Below, piece after piece: positions 34,199 to 43,552 of a DNA stretch of 64,000 nt (position 1 is the stretch's first letter; the number at the start of each line of letters is the position of its first letter). The position numbers and the translations under genes were made by a program. This DNA comes from Streptomyces sp. 3214.6 (GTDB lineage: Bacteria > Actinomycetota > Actinomycetes > Streptomycetales > Streptomycetaceae): assembly GCF_900129855.1 (NCBI RefSeq), contig NZ_LT670819.1, forward strand, positions 8,122,001 through 8,186,000, in the 5' to 3' direction. A model generated the notes under the pieces. That model was given only the letters and a program-made list of their open reading frames with translations. It ran no database searches and had not been told where the DNA came from.

Positions 34199-35484
34199 GT
34201 ACGGCACCGATCCTCTACAGCACGGACGGCATCGAAGACTTCTCCCTCGACCCCGTCGAGCAGGCCATCGCCGACATCGCGGCCGGCCGCCCCGTCGTGG
34301 TCGTCGACGACGAGGACCGCGAGAACGAGGGCGACCTCGTCGTCGCCGCCGAGAAGGCCACCCCCGAGATCGTCGCCTTCATGATGAGCGAGTGCCGCGG
34401 CCTGATCTGCGCCCCCATGGAGAGCGACGAGCTGGAGCGCCTGAACCTCCCGCAGATGGTCGAGGACAACACCGAGTCGATGAAGACCGCGTTCACGGTC
34501 TCCGTCGACGCGAGCGCCGCCCACGGCGTCACCACCGGCATCTCCGCCGCGGACCGAGCCACCACCCTCCAACTGCTGGCGAGCGGTCAGGCGCAGGCCA
34601 CCGACTTCGTCCGCCCCGGACACGTGTTCCCCCTGCGGGCCAAGCCCGGCGGCGTCCTGACCCGCAACGGCCACACCGAGGCCGCCGTCGACCTCGCCCG
34701 CCTCGCGGGGCTGCGCCCGGCCGGCGCGATCGTCGAGATCGCCGGCGAGGACGGCAGGATGCTCCGGCTGCCCGAACTGATCCCGTTCGCCCGCAAGCAC
34801 GGCCTGACGATCATCTCCATCGAGGACCTGATCGCCTACCGCCGCGGCTCAGAGCCCACCGTCCGGCGTGAGGCCGAGACCCGGCTGCCCACCGTCCACG
34901 GCGCCTTCACCGCGTACGGCTACCGCTCCACCGTCGACGGCGTCGAGCATGTCGCCCTCGTCCACGGCGACCTCGGCGACGGCCGTGACGTCCTGGTCCG
35001 CGTCCACTCCGAGTGCCTCACCGGCGACGTCTTCGCCTCCCTGCGCTGCGACTGCGGCCCCCAGCTCGACGCGTCCCTGGAGCGCATCCAGAGCGAGGGC
35101 CGGGGCGTGGTGGTCTATCTGCGCGGACACGAGGGCCGCGGCATCGGCCTGCTGTCCAAGCTGCGGGCGTACGAGCTCCAGGAACAGGGCCACGACACCC
35201 TCGACGCCAACCTGGAGCTGGGCCTGCCCGCCGACGCCCGCGACTACGGGGCCGGCGCACAGATCCTCGAGGACCTCGGCGTGCACAGCGTGCGCCTGAT
35301 GACCAACAACCCCGAGAAGACCGACGCGCTCGTCCGGCACGGTATCGAGGTGACCAGGCGCGAGCCGATGCCCGTCCAGGCGGGCGAGCACAACATCCGC
35401 TACCTGCGCACCAAGCGGGACCGGATGGGACACGACCTGCCCTGGCTGGAGACGGCCCCCGTGTCCCCCTGCGGCAACCAGTAG
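34195..35484 (+). CDS. ribBA: 3,4-dihydroxy-2-butanone-4-phosphate synthase / GTP cyclohydrolase II
   Basis: Bifunctional enzyme that starts both branches of riboflavin synthesis. The N-terminal RibB domain (about 1-205) has the acidic DDEDRENEGDL and RPGHVFPLRA motifs. The C-terminal RibA domain has the zinc cysteines in HSECLTGDVFASLRCDCGPQ and the catalytic RGHEGRGIGLL. The start is ATG 34195, coupled to ribM by a 4-base overlap. 429 residues. Confidence 0.97.
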   Translation: MSTAPILYSTDGIEDFSLDPVEQAIADIAAGRPVVVVDDEDRENEGDLVVAAEKATPEIVAFMMSECRGLICAPMESDELERLNLPQMVEDNTESMKTAFTVSVDASAAHGVTTGISAADRATTLQLLASGQAQATDFVRPGHVFPLRAKPGGVLTRNGHTEAAVDLARLAGLRPAGAIVEIAGEDGRMLRLPELIPFARKHGLTIISIEDLIAYRRGSEPTVRREAETRLPTVHGAFTAYGYRSTVDGVEHVALVHGDLGDGRDVLVRVHSECLTGDVFASLRCDCGPQLDASLERIQSEGRGVVVYLRGHEGRGIGLLSKLRAYELQEQGHDTLDANLELGLPADARDYGAGAQILEDLGVHSVRLMTNNPEKTDALVRHGIEVTRREPMPVQAGEHNIRYLRTKRDRMGHDLPWLETAPVSPCGNQ

Positions 35485-35548
35485 CACCAGCAGAAGCAGC
35501 ACAGCCGGTAGCACCAGCAGACCGGTAAGAACAGCACTGAGGAGAGAC

Positions 35549-36034
35549 GTGAGCGGCAAGGGCGCACCGGAACTGTCCGTACGCAATGTGGGTGACTTTC
35601 GGGTCGCCGTCATCGCGGCACAGTGGCACGAGAAGGTGATGGACGGTCTGGTCGACGGTGCCCTGCGCGCCCTGCACGACCTGGGCATCGACGAGCCGAC
35701 CCTGCTGCGGGTCCCCGGCAGCTGGGAGCTCCCCGTCGTCGCCAAGGTGCTGGCCGGGCGGGGCTACGACGCGATCGTCGCCCTCGGCGTCGTCATCCGC
35801 GGCGGCACCCCGCACTTCGAGTACGTGTGCCAGGGAGTCACCCAGGGTCTCACCCAGGTCTCCGTCGAGACCGGCGTCCCCATCGGCTTGGGCGTCCTCA
35901 CCTGCGACACCGAGGAGCAGGCCCTGGACCGGGCCGGCATCGAGGGCTCCCACGAGGACAAGGGCCACGAGGCGGTGACCGCGGCGGTGGCGACCGCGGC
36001 CACCCTCCGCTCAGTATCTGAACCCTGGCGGTAG
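35549..36034 (+). CDS. ribH: 6,7-dimethyl-8-ribityllumazine synthase
   Basis: Condenses the two RibBA-derived precursors; members form pentamers or icosahedral shells. 161 residues with the substrate loop GSWELPVVAK and the catalytic GTPHFEYVCQG. The start is GTG 35549 behind GAGGAGAG. It is the last gene of the FMN-controlled rib set, 64 bases after ribBA; the gap contains AGCACCAGCAG repeats. Confidence 0.97.
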   Translation: MSGKGAPELSVRNVGDFRVAVIAAQWHEKVMDGLVDGALRALHDLGIDEPTLLRVPGSWELPVVAKVLAGRGYDAIVALGVVIRGGTPHFEYVCQGVTQGLTQVSVETGVPIGLGVLTCDTEEQALDRAGIEGSHEDKGHEAVTAAVATAATLRSVSEPWR

Positions 36035-36068
36035 GCCCACCGGCGATACGGCTAGGGTGGGCAGCACC

Positions 36069-36341
36069 ATGTCCAAGAAGACGTTCGAGGAGCTCTTCGC
36101 CGAGCTCCAGCAGAAGGCCGCCAACGGCGACCCCACCACTTCCCGCACCGCCGAACTGGTCGGGAAGGGCGTCCATGCCATCGGCAAGAAGGTCGTCGAA
36201 GAGGCCGCCGAGGTCTGGATGGCGGCCGAGTACGAGGGCAAGGAGGCAGCCGCCGAGGAGATCTCGCAGCTGCTCTACCACGTCCAGGTGATGATGGTCG
36301 CCCGCGGAATCTCGCTGGACGACGTGTACGCCCACCTGTAA
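36069..36341 (+). CDS. hisE: Phosphoribosyl-ATP pyrophosphatase
   Basis: Second step of histidine synthesis: hydrolyses PR-ATP to PR-AMP. The 90-residue all-alpha MazG-like protein has the acidic metal motif GKKVVEEAAEVWMAAEYEG. The start is ATG 36069, preferred over GTG 36057 because GGTGGG lies between them and the N-terminus SKKTFEELFAEL is standard. It is followed by hisG, the usual actinobacterial hisE-hisG pair. Confidence 0.95.
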   Translation: MSKKTFEELFAELQQKAANGDPTTSRTAELVGKGVHAIGKKVVEEAAEVWMAAEYEGKEAAAEEISQLLYHVQVMMVARGISLDDVYAHL

Positions 36342-36385
36342 GCCGTATCCGCACCCACTCCGCACGAACGAAGGAAGCTCGCCTC

Positions 36386-37243
36386 ATGCTGCGCATCGCC
36401 GTCCCCAACAAGGGTTCCCTGTCAGGCCCTGCGGCGGAGATGCTGCATGAGGCCGGCTACCAGCAGCGCCGGGAGTCCAAGGAGCTGCGGATCGTCGACC
36501 CGGGGAACGAGGTCGAGTTCTTCTACCTCCGCCCCCGCGACATCGCGATCTACGTCTCCTCCGGCCGCCTCGACATCGGCGTCACCGGCCGCGATCTGCT
36601 GATCGACTCCGGCGCCAACGCCGAGGAGATCCTCCCGCTCGGCTTCGCCCGCTCCACCTTCCGGTTCGCCGCCAAGCCGGGCACCGCGACCGGCGTCGAG
36701 GACCTCAAGGGCAAGACGGTCGCCACCTCCTACGAGGGCATCGTCGCGGGGCACCTCGCCGAACAGGGCATCGACGCCGCCGTCGTCCACCTCGACGGCG
36801 CCGTCGAGACGGCCATCGAACTGGGCGTCGCCGAGGTCATCGCCGACGTCGTCGAAACCGGCACCTCGCTGCGCAACGCGGGCCTGGAGGTCTTCGGCGA
36901 CCCCATCATGACGTCCGAGGCCGTCGTGATCCGCCGCACCGGCGCGGACACCGAGGACGCCACCGAGCCGAAGGTGCAGCAGTTCCTGCGCCGCCTCCAG
37001 GGCGTCCTGGTCGCCCGGACGTACGTGATGATGGACTACGACTGCCGCGTCGAGCAGTTGGAGAAGGCCGTCGCGCTGACCCCGGGCCTGGAGTCGCCGA
37101 CCGTCTCCCCGCTGCACAACGAGGGCTGGGTCGCCGTCCGCGCCATGGTCCCCGCCAAGGAAGCCCAGCGGATCATGGACGACCTGTACGACATCGGCGC
37201 GCGCGCCATCCTGACCACGGCCATCCACGCCTGCCGCCTCTGA
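36386..37243 (+). CDS. hisG: ATP phosphoribosyltransferase, long form
   Basis: First, feedback-controlled step of histidine synthesis. 285 residues, including the C-terminal PII-like regulatory domain (about 210-285) that binds histidine. Visible motifs are RIAVPNKGSLSGPAAEML, the PRPP region VADVVETGTSLRNAGL and the C-terminal end GARAILTTAIHACRL. The start is ATG 36386 with GAAGGAAG upstream. Confidence 0.97.
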   Translation: MLRIAVPNKGSLSGPAAEMLHEAGYQQRRESKELRIVDPGNEVEFFYLRPRDIAIYVSSGRLDIGVTGRDLLIDSGANAEEILPLGFARSTFRFAAKPGTATGVEDLKGKTVATSYEGIVAGHLAEQGIDAAVVHLDGAVETAIELGVAEVIADVVETGTSLRNAGLEVFGDPIMTSEAVVIRRTGADTEDATEPKVQQFLRRLQGVLVARTYVMMDYDCRVEQLEKAVALTPGLESPTVSPLHNEGWVAVRAMVPAKEAQRIMDDLYDIGARAILTTAIHACRL

Positions 37244-37265
37244 GGCCCGAGAGATCCACGCGACG

Positions 37266-37748
37266 ATGTCCAGACTGCCGGGTGGCGACCTGCCCACCCT
37301 CCCCGTCACCTTCCGGCCGGCCCGCACCCGCGCGGTGCTGCTCACGGCCGGGGTGGCGATCCTGCTCACCATCTCCACCATCGCGATGCTGCTGGAGAAA
37401 CTCGGCCCGGGGGAGCGGCTCAGCTTCATCCTCACCGGCGCCCTCATCTTCTGGGCGCTGGCCCGGCTCGCCCGCGTGCGGGTCGTCGCCGACGACTCCG
37501 GCGTCACTGTGGTGAACATCGCAAGCAGGCGGCGGCTCGACTGGGCGGAGATCATCCAGGTGAACCTCCGTCCGGGCGACCCCTGGGTGTTTTTGAATCT
37601 CACCGACGGCACCAGCCTGCCCGCGCTCGGGATCCAGCCCGGCATCGACAAGCAGCAGGCCATCGCCGACACGCGCACCCTGCGGGCCCTCGCGGAAACC
37701 CGGTCCGGCCGGGACCCCGAAACGTCCCCAGGGCAAGATCAGGGCTGA
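37266..37748 (+). CDS. PH-domain membrane protein
   Basis: 160-residue protein with two N-terminal membrane helices (about residues 22-42 and 52-68) and a bacterial PH-like (bPH_6 type) beta domain: RVVADDSGVTVVNIASRRRL, then DWAEIIQVNL. The tail is polar. The function is unknown; it often follows hisG in streptomycetes. The start is ATG 37266. Confidence 0.85.
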   Translation: MSRLPGGDLPTLPVTFRPARTRAVLLTAGVAILLTISTIAMLLEKLGPGERLSFILTGALIFWALARLARVRVVADDSGVTVVNIASRRRLDWAEIIQVNLRPGDPWVFLNLTDGTSLPALGIQPGIDKQQAIADTRTLRALAETRSGRDPETSPGQDQG

Positions 37749-37800
37749 CTCGGGGCCGCCCACCCTGCCGCTGGAGCCCCTGTCTTGATTAATCTGGTGA

Positions 37801-37949
37801 CGGAGGCGTTCCCCTTGTGCCTCCGCCCCTGTTGTGCCCTGCCGGGCTCACAGGGGTTCCTGCTACCCGAGGAGTGACTCCCTCCGGCGATGGACGGTTC
37901 GTCCTGTAGTACCTGCGCCGCCCCCACCCGACCTGGTTCGGAGGCGGCG
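37801..37949 (+). promoter_or_regulatory. Structured leader RNA with a ribosome-site hairpin, upstream of the CNNM genes
   Basis: The 206-base gap carries a TAATCT hexamer at 37790-37795, then a chain of stems: 37801-37807 with 37819-37825, 37826-37832 with 37850-37856, then CTAC/GTAG (37863-37866 with 37906-37909) enclosing two hairpins (37871-37881 and 37892-37904). Last, 37916-37925 pairs with 37940-37949 (one mismatch), and that right arm contains the GGAGG of the next gene. It looks like a translational switch. I do not recognise it as a named riboswitch. Confidence 0.55.
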
Positions 37950-37954
37950 GCATC

Positions 37955-39280
37955 ATGACCATCCCCTTGCTGCTCCTGGCAGCCGCGTTCCTGCTCATCC
38001 TCGCCAACGGCTTCTTCGTCGCCGCCGAGTTCGGCCTCGTCACGGTCGAACGCCCGGAGGCCGAGAAAGCCGCGGCCGAGGGCGACAGACGAGCCCGTAC
38101 GGTCGTCGAGTCGCTGAAGGAGCTGTCCTTCCAGCTGTCCGGCACCCAACTCGGCATCACCATCACCTCCCTCGTCGTCGGCATGCTCGCCGAACCGGCG
38201 CTGGCGGAGCTGCTGCACACCCCGTTCAGCGCGATCGGCATCCCCGAGGGCGCCGTCTCCGGGGGCGCCGTGGTCGTCGGCATGCTGCTGGCGTCCGCCG
38301 TGCAGATGGTGATCGGCGAACTCGTGCCCAAGAACTGGGCGGTGTCCAAGCCCCTGCAGGTCGCGCGGTTCGTCGCGGGCCCGCAAGCCGGCTTCTCCCG
38401 CCTCTTCCGGCCGGTGATCTCGGCCCTCAACACCGTCGCCAACCGCCTGGTGCGCGCCCTGGGCGTCGAGCCCACCGAGGAGCTGGCCTCCGCCCGCACC
38501 CCCGGCGAACTCGTCTCCCTGGCCCGTCACTCGGCCCAGGCCGGCGCCCTCGAACAGGACACGGCCGACCTCTTCGTACGGACGCTGTCGCTGGCCGAGC
38601 TGACCGCGCAGCACGTCATGACCCCGCGCGTGAAGGTCAGCGCCCTGCAGTCCTCGGCCACCGCGGAGGACGTGGTCAACCTGACCCGGGCCACCGGCCT
38701 GTCCCGGTTCCCCGTCTACCGCGAGAAGATCGACGAAATCGTCGGCATGGTCCACCTCAAGGACGCCCTGGCCGTCCCCGTCCACGACCGGCTGCGCACT
38801 CCGCTCGCCCGGATCGCCCGCCCGGCGCTGCTGGTCCCCGAGACCCTGCCCGTGCAGCCCCTGCTGGCCCGGCTGCGCAGCGAGCAGCCCATCGCCGTCG
38901 TCGTCGACGAGTACGGCGGCACGGCCGGTGTGGTCACCCTGGAGGACATCGTCGAGGAGATCGTCGGCGAGGTCCGCGACGAGCACGACGGCCAGGACAC
39001 GCCCGAACTCGCCGCGGCCCCGCCCGAGGAGGGCAGGCCCGCCTGGGACGTGGACGGCAGCTGCCGCGTCGACACCCTCCAGCGCATAGGCCTGGAGGTC
39101 CCGGAGGGGCCGTACGAGACGGTCGCCGGGCTCGTCGCCGACCTGCTCGGCCGCATCCCGGCCGTCGGCGACCGTACCGAACTGCCCGGCTGGCGGCTCT
39201 CGGTACGCCGGGTCGGCCACTACCGGGCCGAACGGGTCCGGCTGGTGCGCACCGGCGTGGTCGTGGAGGTCACCCGATGA
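37955..39280 (+). CDS. CNNM/CorC-type transporter (DUF21-CBS-CorC/HlyC), long form
   Basis: 441-residue membrane protein often annotated as hemolysin. The N-terminal CNNM (DUF21) domain has three to four helices with ANGFFVAAEFGLVTVERP and ELVPKNWAVSKP. Two CBS motifs follow (VMTPRVKVSALQ; PIAVVVDEYGGTAGVVTLED) and a C-terminal CorC/HlyC domain (about 350-435). Relatives move Mg2+ or Co2+ or are Na+/Mg2+ exchangers. The start is ATG 37955, with its GGAGG inside a hairpin. It overlaps the next gene by 4 bases. Confidence 0.92.
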   Translation: MTIPLLLLAAAFLLILANGFFVAAEFGLVTVERPEAEKAAAEGDRRARTVVESLKELSFQLSGTQLGITITSLVVGMLAEPALAELLHTPFSAIGIPEGAVSGGAVVVGMLLASAVQMVIGELVPKNWAVSKPLQVARFVAGPQAGFSRLFRPVISALNTVANRLVRALGVEPTEELASARTPGELVSLARHSAQAGALEQDTADLFVRTLSLAELTAQHVMTPRVKVSALQSSATAEDVVNLTRATGLSRFPVYREKIDEIVGMVHLKDALAVPVHDRLRTPLARIARPALLVPETLPVQPLLARLRSEQPIAVVVDEYGGTAGVVTLEDIVEEIVGEVRDEHDGQDTPELAAAPPEEGRPAWDVDGSCRVDTLQRIGLEVPEGPYETVAGLVADLLGRIPAVGDRTELPGWRLSVRRVGHYRAERVRLVRTGVVVEVTR

Positions 39281-40362
39281 GCGTCCTCCAACTCGTCTTC
39301 GCCGCGCTGCTCGTGCTCACCAACGGCTTCTTCGTCGGCGCCGAGTTCGCGCTCGTGTCCGTCCGCCGCAGCCAGATCGAACCCCTCGGCACGGCACGGG
39401 CCCGCCAGGTCCTGTACGGCCTGGAGCGACTGCCGCAGATGATGGCGGCGGCCCAGTTCGGCATCACCGTCTGCTCCCTCACCCTGGGCGCGGTCGCCGA
39501 ACCGACGGTCGCCAAGCTGCTGGAACCGCTCTTCGAGGGGATCCACCTCCCGCACGGCATGATCCACCCCCTGGGGTATGTCATAGCCCTGGCCGCGGTG
39601 GTCTTCTTCCACCTCGTCATCGGCGAGATGGTGCCGAAGAACCTCGCCATGGCGGCACCGGAGAAGGCCGCGCTGTGGCTCAGCCCCGGTCTGGTCGCCT
39701 TCGCCCGCGTCTGCCGGCCGATCACCGTGGCCCTCGGCGCCTGCGCCCGGGGCATCCTGCGGCTCTTCCACGTCGAGCCCAGGGACGAGGTCGAGGCCGT
39801 CGTCACCAGCGAGCAGCTCAACCGGCTGCTGGAGGACTCCGGACAGGCCGGGCTCCTCGCCCCCGAGGAGCAGGAGCGGCTGGAGGACGCGCTGGAACTG
39901 GGCTCCCGCCCGGTGACGGACGTCCTGTTGAAGCGCGAGTCCCTGGTCACGGTCAGCCCGTCGGTCACCCCGGGCGAGATCGTCGAGCTGACCGCCCGCA
40001 CCGGCTACTCCCGCTTCCCGGTCGCCGCGGACAACGGCGCCTACATGGGCTACCTGCATGTGAAGGACGTCCTCGACCTGGAAGACTCCGAGCGGGCGGT
40101 GCCGCAGCAGGTGTGGCGTCCGATGACGACACTGCGGTCCGAACTCCCGCTGGACGACGCGCTGACGGTGATGCGCCGGGCGGCGACCCATCTGGCGCAG
40201 GTCGCCGACGCGTCCGGCAAGGTACTCGGCCTGGTCGCCCTGGAGGACGTACTGGAGCTGCTGGTGGGCGAGGTCACGGACCCCGCGCACCGGGAACTCC
40301 CCGAGGTCCGGCTGACGGAGCCCAGGGCGAGCGACGAGCCGGAGCAGGCGCTGGCCAGCTAG
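39277..40362 (+). CDS. CNNM/CorC-type transporter, short form without the CorC/HlyC domain
   Basis: 361-residue paralogue of the upstream gene: CNNM domain with TNGFFVGAEFALVSVRRSQI and GEMVPKNLAMAAPEK, then a CBS pair, ending about 20 residues after the second CBS (VLGLVALEDVLELLVGEV). It lacks the C-terminal CorC/HlyC domain. The ATGA overlap suggests the two are made together and may form a heteromer. Confidence 0.92.
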   Translation: MSVLQLVFAALLVLTNGFFVGAEFALVSVRRSQIEPLGTARARQVLYGLERLPQMMAAAQFGITVCSLTLGAVAEPTVAKLLEPLFEGIHLPHGMIHPLGYVIALAAVVFFHLVIGEMVPKNLAMAAPEKAALWLSPGLVAFARVCRPITVALGACARGILRLFHVEPRDEVEAVVTSEQLNRLLEDSGQAGLLAPEEQERLEDALELGSRPVTDVLLKRESLVTVSPSVTPGEIVELTARTGYSRFPVAADNGAYMGYLHVKDVLDLEDSERAVPQQVWRPMTTLRSELPLDDALTVMRRAATHLAQVADASGKVLGLVALEDVLELLVGEVTDPAHRELPEVRLTEPRASDEPEQALAS

Positions 40363-40415
40363 GGCGGGCCGCTGGAAGGCGGCCGGTGTGGTGCGGCGTC
40401 GAGCCGCGGGGTCCG

Positions 40416-42299
40416 TCATATCGCCGACGGATCCTGCGGCCCCCGTCCCGACAGCACCTCGCCGTACGCCTGCATCAGGTCCGGCAGCCGCAGTGTCGAC
40501 AAGTCGTCCCGGGTCAGCATGCCCGGGTAGGTCGACAGCCGCAGATCACGGTACGCGCAGCTCTTCTCGTACAGGGTCCGCAGGAAACGCCCGTTGCCCA
40601 GCTCGTCGATCCACCCCTGGTCGACGACGTGCCCGGCGATCGAGCGCAGCTCGTCGAGTGCCTCCTCGTCCCACACGTCACCGTTCTCCGCGGCCAGCAC
40701 CTCGCCGATGGAGGTCAGCTCCAGGGGCCGGTAGGAGGGGAAGTCGACGCGGGTGGTGAAACGGGAGGACAGTCCGGGGTTCGCGGCGAGCAGGCGGTCC
40801 ATGCCCTCCGGGTAGCCGGCCAGGATCACCACCAGGTGGTCCCGGTTGTCCTCGGCCCGCTTCAGCAGCACCTGCAACGCCTCGTCGCCGTATGCGTCGC
40901 CCTTGCCGTAGCCGGAGTTGGAGAGCGAGTACGCCTCGTCGACGAAGAGGACGCCGCCGAGGGCGGAGTCGATCAGCTCGTTGGCCTTCACCGCCGTCTG
41001 GCCGAGGTACTCGCCGACCAGGTCGGCGCGCTGGGCCTCCACGAGATGGTCGCCGCCCAGCAGACCGAGGGCGTAGAAGACACGGCCGAGGATGCGGGCC
41101 ACCGTGGTCTTGCCGGTGCCGGAGGGCCCGGAGAAGACGAAGTGCCGCTTCGGCGGCTGGACCGGCAGACCCTGCCCGGTCCGCAGGCGGGCCATGTTGA
41201 GCTGTGCGGACAGCGCTTTGACCTGGCGTTTCACCGGTTCCAGGCCCACCATGCGCTCCAGCTCGGCCAGCGCCTCCTCGAGTAACACGGGGTCCGTGGG
41301 CCCGGCCGGCAGCGGCGAGGGGACGCTGTTCTTCTCCCGCACCGCGGGCTCGGTCACCGGCGGCAGCGGGACGACGGGCGGCAGGTCGGAGGGCTCGCCG
41401 AGCCTCAGGTCCCGGCCCTCCGTGCCGAACAGCGGGTCGAAGCCGTCCGGCCCGTCCACCATGTCCTGCCCGACCCCGGTGAGCGTGATCGCCGCGAGGT
41501 CGGCCGCGTCGTCGTACCCGTCATAACCGTCGCCCTCGGCGATCGCGGCGAGCCGGGCCGAGGTGTCCATGAAGGCGGCGTCGACGCGGTGCACCGCCCG
41601 GTAAAGGGGGAGGGCCGCCGCCGAGCGGCCGGTGCCCTCGTGGGCCCTGGCCAGCCAGTACCGCAGCTCCTTGCGCTGCGGCTGCTCGCTGCGGCAGCGC
41701 ATCAGCGCCGCCGAGAGCAGCGGCTCGGCCTGCCCGTACATCTCCAGGCGCACCCGGGCCATCCCGCCGAACAGGCCGGCCTCGATGCCCAGCAGCGGAT
41801 CGTCGAGCAGCGGGTCGGTGTGCCGGACCAGCTGCTCCCAGTCCTTGACCAGATAGGCGCGGCAGGCGTGCAGGAAGCGGACCTGGTGATCGGTGTCGAC
41901 GGGCGGGAGTCCGGCGAGCGCACGGTCCAGCTCGGGCACATGGCGGCCGTCCAGCCAGTGCGAGGCGTGCGCGAGGAGCAGATCGCGCGGGCTCTCCAGT
42001 ACCGGCTGAACCCACCAGCCCAGCCAGTACCAGGAGTTGAGCGTGCGGCGGTGCCGGGTGCGCTGCTCGCCGAACCGCTCACGGTGCCGGAACATCCGCA
42101 GGAGCGCGGTCGTCGTGTCGACGCGCAGCGCGTGCAGCCCGAGCCAGCCGTCGGCCATCCCGGGATCGATCCGCACCGCCGTGCGGAACTCCTCCTCCGC
42201 CTGCGGATAGGCGCCCATCGTGTAGGCGTCCACGCCGCGCAGCCAGGCGAGGTCGGCCGCGTCGGCCGGGGCCTCGGGACCCTGCGTGCCGAAGTCCAT
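40416..42299 (-). CDS. AAA+ ATPase of the EccA/CbbX type with N-terminal TPR domain
   Basis: 627-residue protein. The N-terminal half (about 1-280) is TPR-like helical repeats (AYPQAEEEFRTAVRIDPGMA), like EccA of type VII secretion. The C-terminal half is a CbbX/CfxQ-type AAA module: Walker A GPSGTGKTTVARILG, Walker B GGVLFVDEAYSL, sensor region VILAGYPEGMDRLLAANPGL, then SRF. EccA releases ESX substrates, but no other ESX genes are in the window, so this is a stand-alone member. The start used is ATG 42299 with GGGGGAC upstream. Confidence 0.9.
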   Translation of the reverse strand: MDFGTQGPEAPADAADLAWLRGVDAYTMGAYPQAEEEFRTAVRIDPGMADGWLGLHALRVDTTTALLRMFRHRERFGEQRTRHRRTLNSWYWLGWWVQPVLESPRDLLLAHASHWLDGRHVPELDRALAGLPPVDTDHQVRFLHACRAYLVKDWEQLVRHTDPLLDDPLLGIEAGLFGGMARVRLEMYGQAEPLLSAALMRCRSEQPQRKELRYWLARAHEGTGRSAAALPLYRAVHRVDAAFMDTSARLAAIAEGDGYDGYDDAADLAAITLTGVGQDMVDGPDGFDPLFGTEGRDLRLGEPSDLPPVVPLPPVTEPAVREKNSVPSPLPAGPTDPVLLEEALAELERMVGLEPVKRQVKALSAQLNMARLRTGQGLPVQPPKRHFVFSGPSGTGKTTVARILGRVFYALGLLGGDHLVEAQRADLVGEYLGQTAVKANELIDSALGGVLFVDEAYSLSNSGYGKGDAYGDEALQVLLKRAEDNRDHLVVILAGYPEGMDRLLAANPGLSSRFTTRVDFPSYRPLELTSIGEVLAAENGDVWDEEALDELRSIAGHVVDQGWIDELGNGRFLRTLYEKSCAYRDLRLSTYPGMLTRDDLSTLRLPDLMQAYGEVLSGRGPQDPSAI

Positions 42300-42737
42300 C
42301 ACGTCCCCCACAAACCGTGCCCCCGTCGGTGTGCCGGCGGGTTTCGCCCGTCGGCTGCCTTGGTCGAACCGCTGTGCCGCGGACCGGAGTTGCAAGGTGC
42401 GCGCAGCAACTGTCCAGGTCGCACCGAGGGCATCGTACCTGCGTGAGCGTCACCCGCCGTAGGGTGTCGTACCAGCCGCTCGGCGGTGTGGGAGCAGACG
42501 GGGGCGCATCCCGCGCGGTGACCCAGAGTGAGCGATCTGTGTCGCGTCGCGTCCGGAAAAGGGGCGGGAGACGGGCTGCGGACAGAACGAAGCCCCCGAT
42601 CACGGGGGAACAACCGGGGGCTTCGCGTCCGAGGGCGGCTTCAATGCCGCACATTGAGAACGTAAGACCTGTACGGCCCGTCGGTCAAGCGGAGTTGAAG
42701 CAGTTGGCGAACTTCGAGCGGAGGGCCCTTCACAGGT
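42300..42737. other. Gene-free region between the AAA gene and the uridine-kinase-like gene
   Basis: About 440 bases. The only clear element is the hairpin at 42588-42625. The rest should hold the promoter of the AAA gene (minus strand); I see no convincing hexamers or ORF. Confidence 0.5.
42588..42625 (-). terminator. Terminator downstream of the uridine-kinase-like gene
   Basis: An 11-bp stem (42588-42598 with 42615-42625) can switch to an inner 6-bp stem, CCCCCG with CGGGGG (42593-42598 with 42603-42608). It lies about 110 bases beyond the stop of the minus-strand gene. Confidence 0.65.
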
Positions 42738-43436
42738 TCACCACAATGCGGGTGGTCCCTCACGGTGGGTGACATCCTGGTGCGAACCAAGCTCTCCCGC
42801 CGGCCCCGACAGCACCTCGTACCCCTGCTTCAACTGCTGCACCAGCAGATCGGCATACGGTCGTGAGGGATCCTCGGCAAAATGACGGACTTCGGCCGGA
42901 ACCCACTTGTCCCAGAAGTCCCGCTGTTCCTCTCCGTCCCGCGAGCGTCCACGCGCCCATGCCTCCTCGGGCGGCACATCCATCCACAGCAGGCACGCCA
43001 GAAACGGCCGCAGGGCGCGGCGGCCCGCGCCCACTCCCTCGATCAGGACGACGGGAGCGGCCGGGAGCGGCCGGGGCGGGCCGAAGCGGCGGGCGCGCCA
43101 GTCGTAGGCGGCGTAGTGCGCGCTCTCGCCCCGCCCGAAGGGCTCGATCACCTGGGGCAGCAGCCGCCCGGTCCACGCGAAGAGCTCGTCGTGGCTGGCG
43201 ATGTCGTCCAGACGCAGCACCGGCGCGCCCCCCAGCTCCTCGGCGAGCCGGCCGGCGAAGGTCGACTTCCCCGAACCGGCGTGCCCGTCGACGCCGATCA
43301 GACGGACCGGCCCGCAGGACGGGGGCAGACGGCGGAGCCGGGAGGCGAGCTGGCGGATGGCGGGTCCTGGGGTGCGGAGAAAGGGCATCGGTTCGGCGCG
43401 AAAGTCTACGGCCGCACCGGCGCGCGCCGCGCCCAT
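42738..43436 (-). CDS. Uridine kinase-like P-loop protein
   Basis: Cytosolic P-loop kinase-like protein. Walker A is GVDGHAGSGKSTFAGRLA (about residues 48-65 of the long form), followed by RLDDIASHDELFAW and VLIEGVGAGRRALR, as in uridine kinase/PRK proteins. The substrate is not certain. Start options are ATG 43436 (232 residues) and ATG 43388 (216 residues; PFLRTPGPAIRQLASRLR), the latter closer to the usual family length. Neither has a strong ribosome binding site. The extreme C-terminus (GSHQDVTHREGPPALW) looks non-conserved. Confidence 0.82.
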   Translation of the reverse strand: MGAARAGAAVDFRAEPMPFLRTPGPAIRQLASRLRRLPPSCGPVRLIGVDGHAGSGKSTFAGRLAEELGGAPVLRLDDIASHDELFAWTGRLLPQVIEPFGRGESAHYAAYDWRARRFGPPRPLPAAPVVLIEGVGAGRRALRPFLACLLWMDVPPEEAWARGRSRDGEEQRDFWDKWVPAEVRHFAEDPSRPYADLLVQQLKQGYEVLSGPAGELGSHQDVTHREGPPALW

Positions 43437-43552
43437 GCCAGTGACGCGGCGCCCTCTTCATGGGCGTGGCACGGCAAAGGTGCTGGAAGGCGTGCCCGCC
43501 CCCGTTCATAGTGGGCGCACAGCCGTGCCGACACCTCGGGGGTCATCCGCCC

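Noticed and set aside
42588..42625. 6C-type or other small RNA
   Set aside because: The C-runs are in stem arms, not loops, and the position fits a simple terminator of the minus-strand gene.
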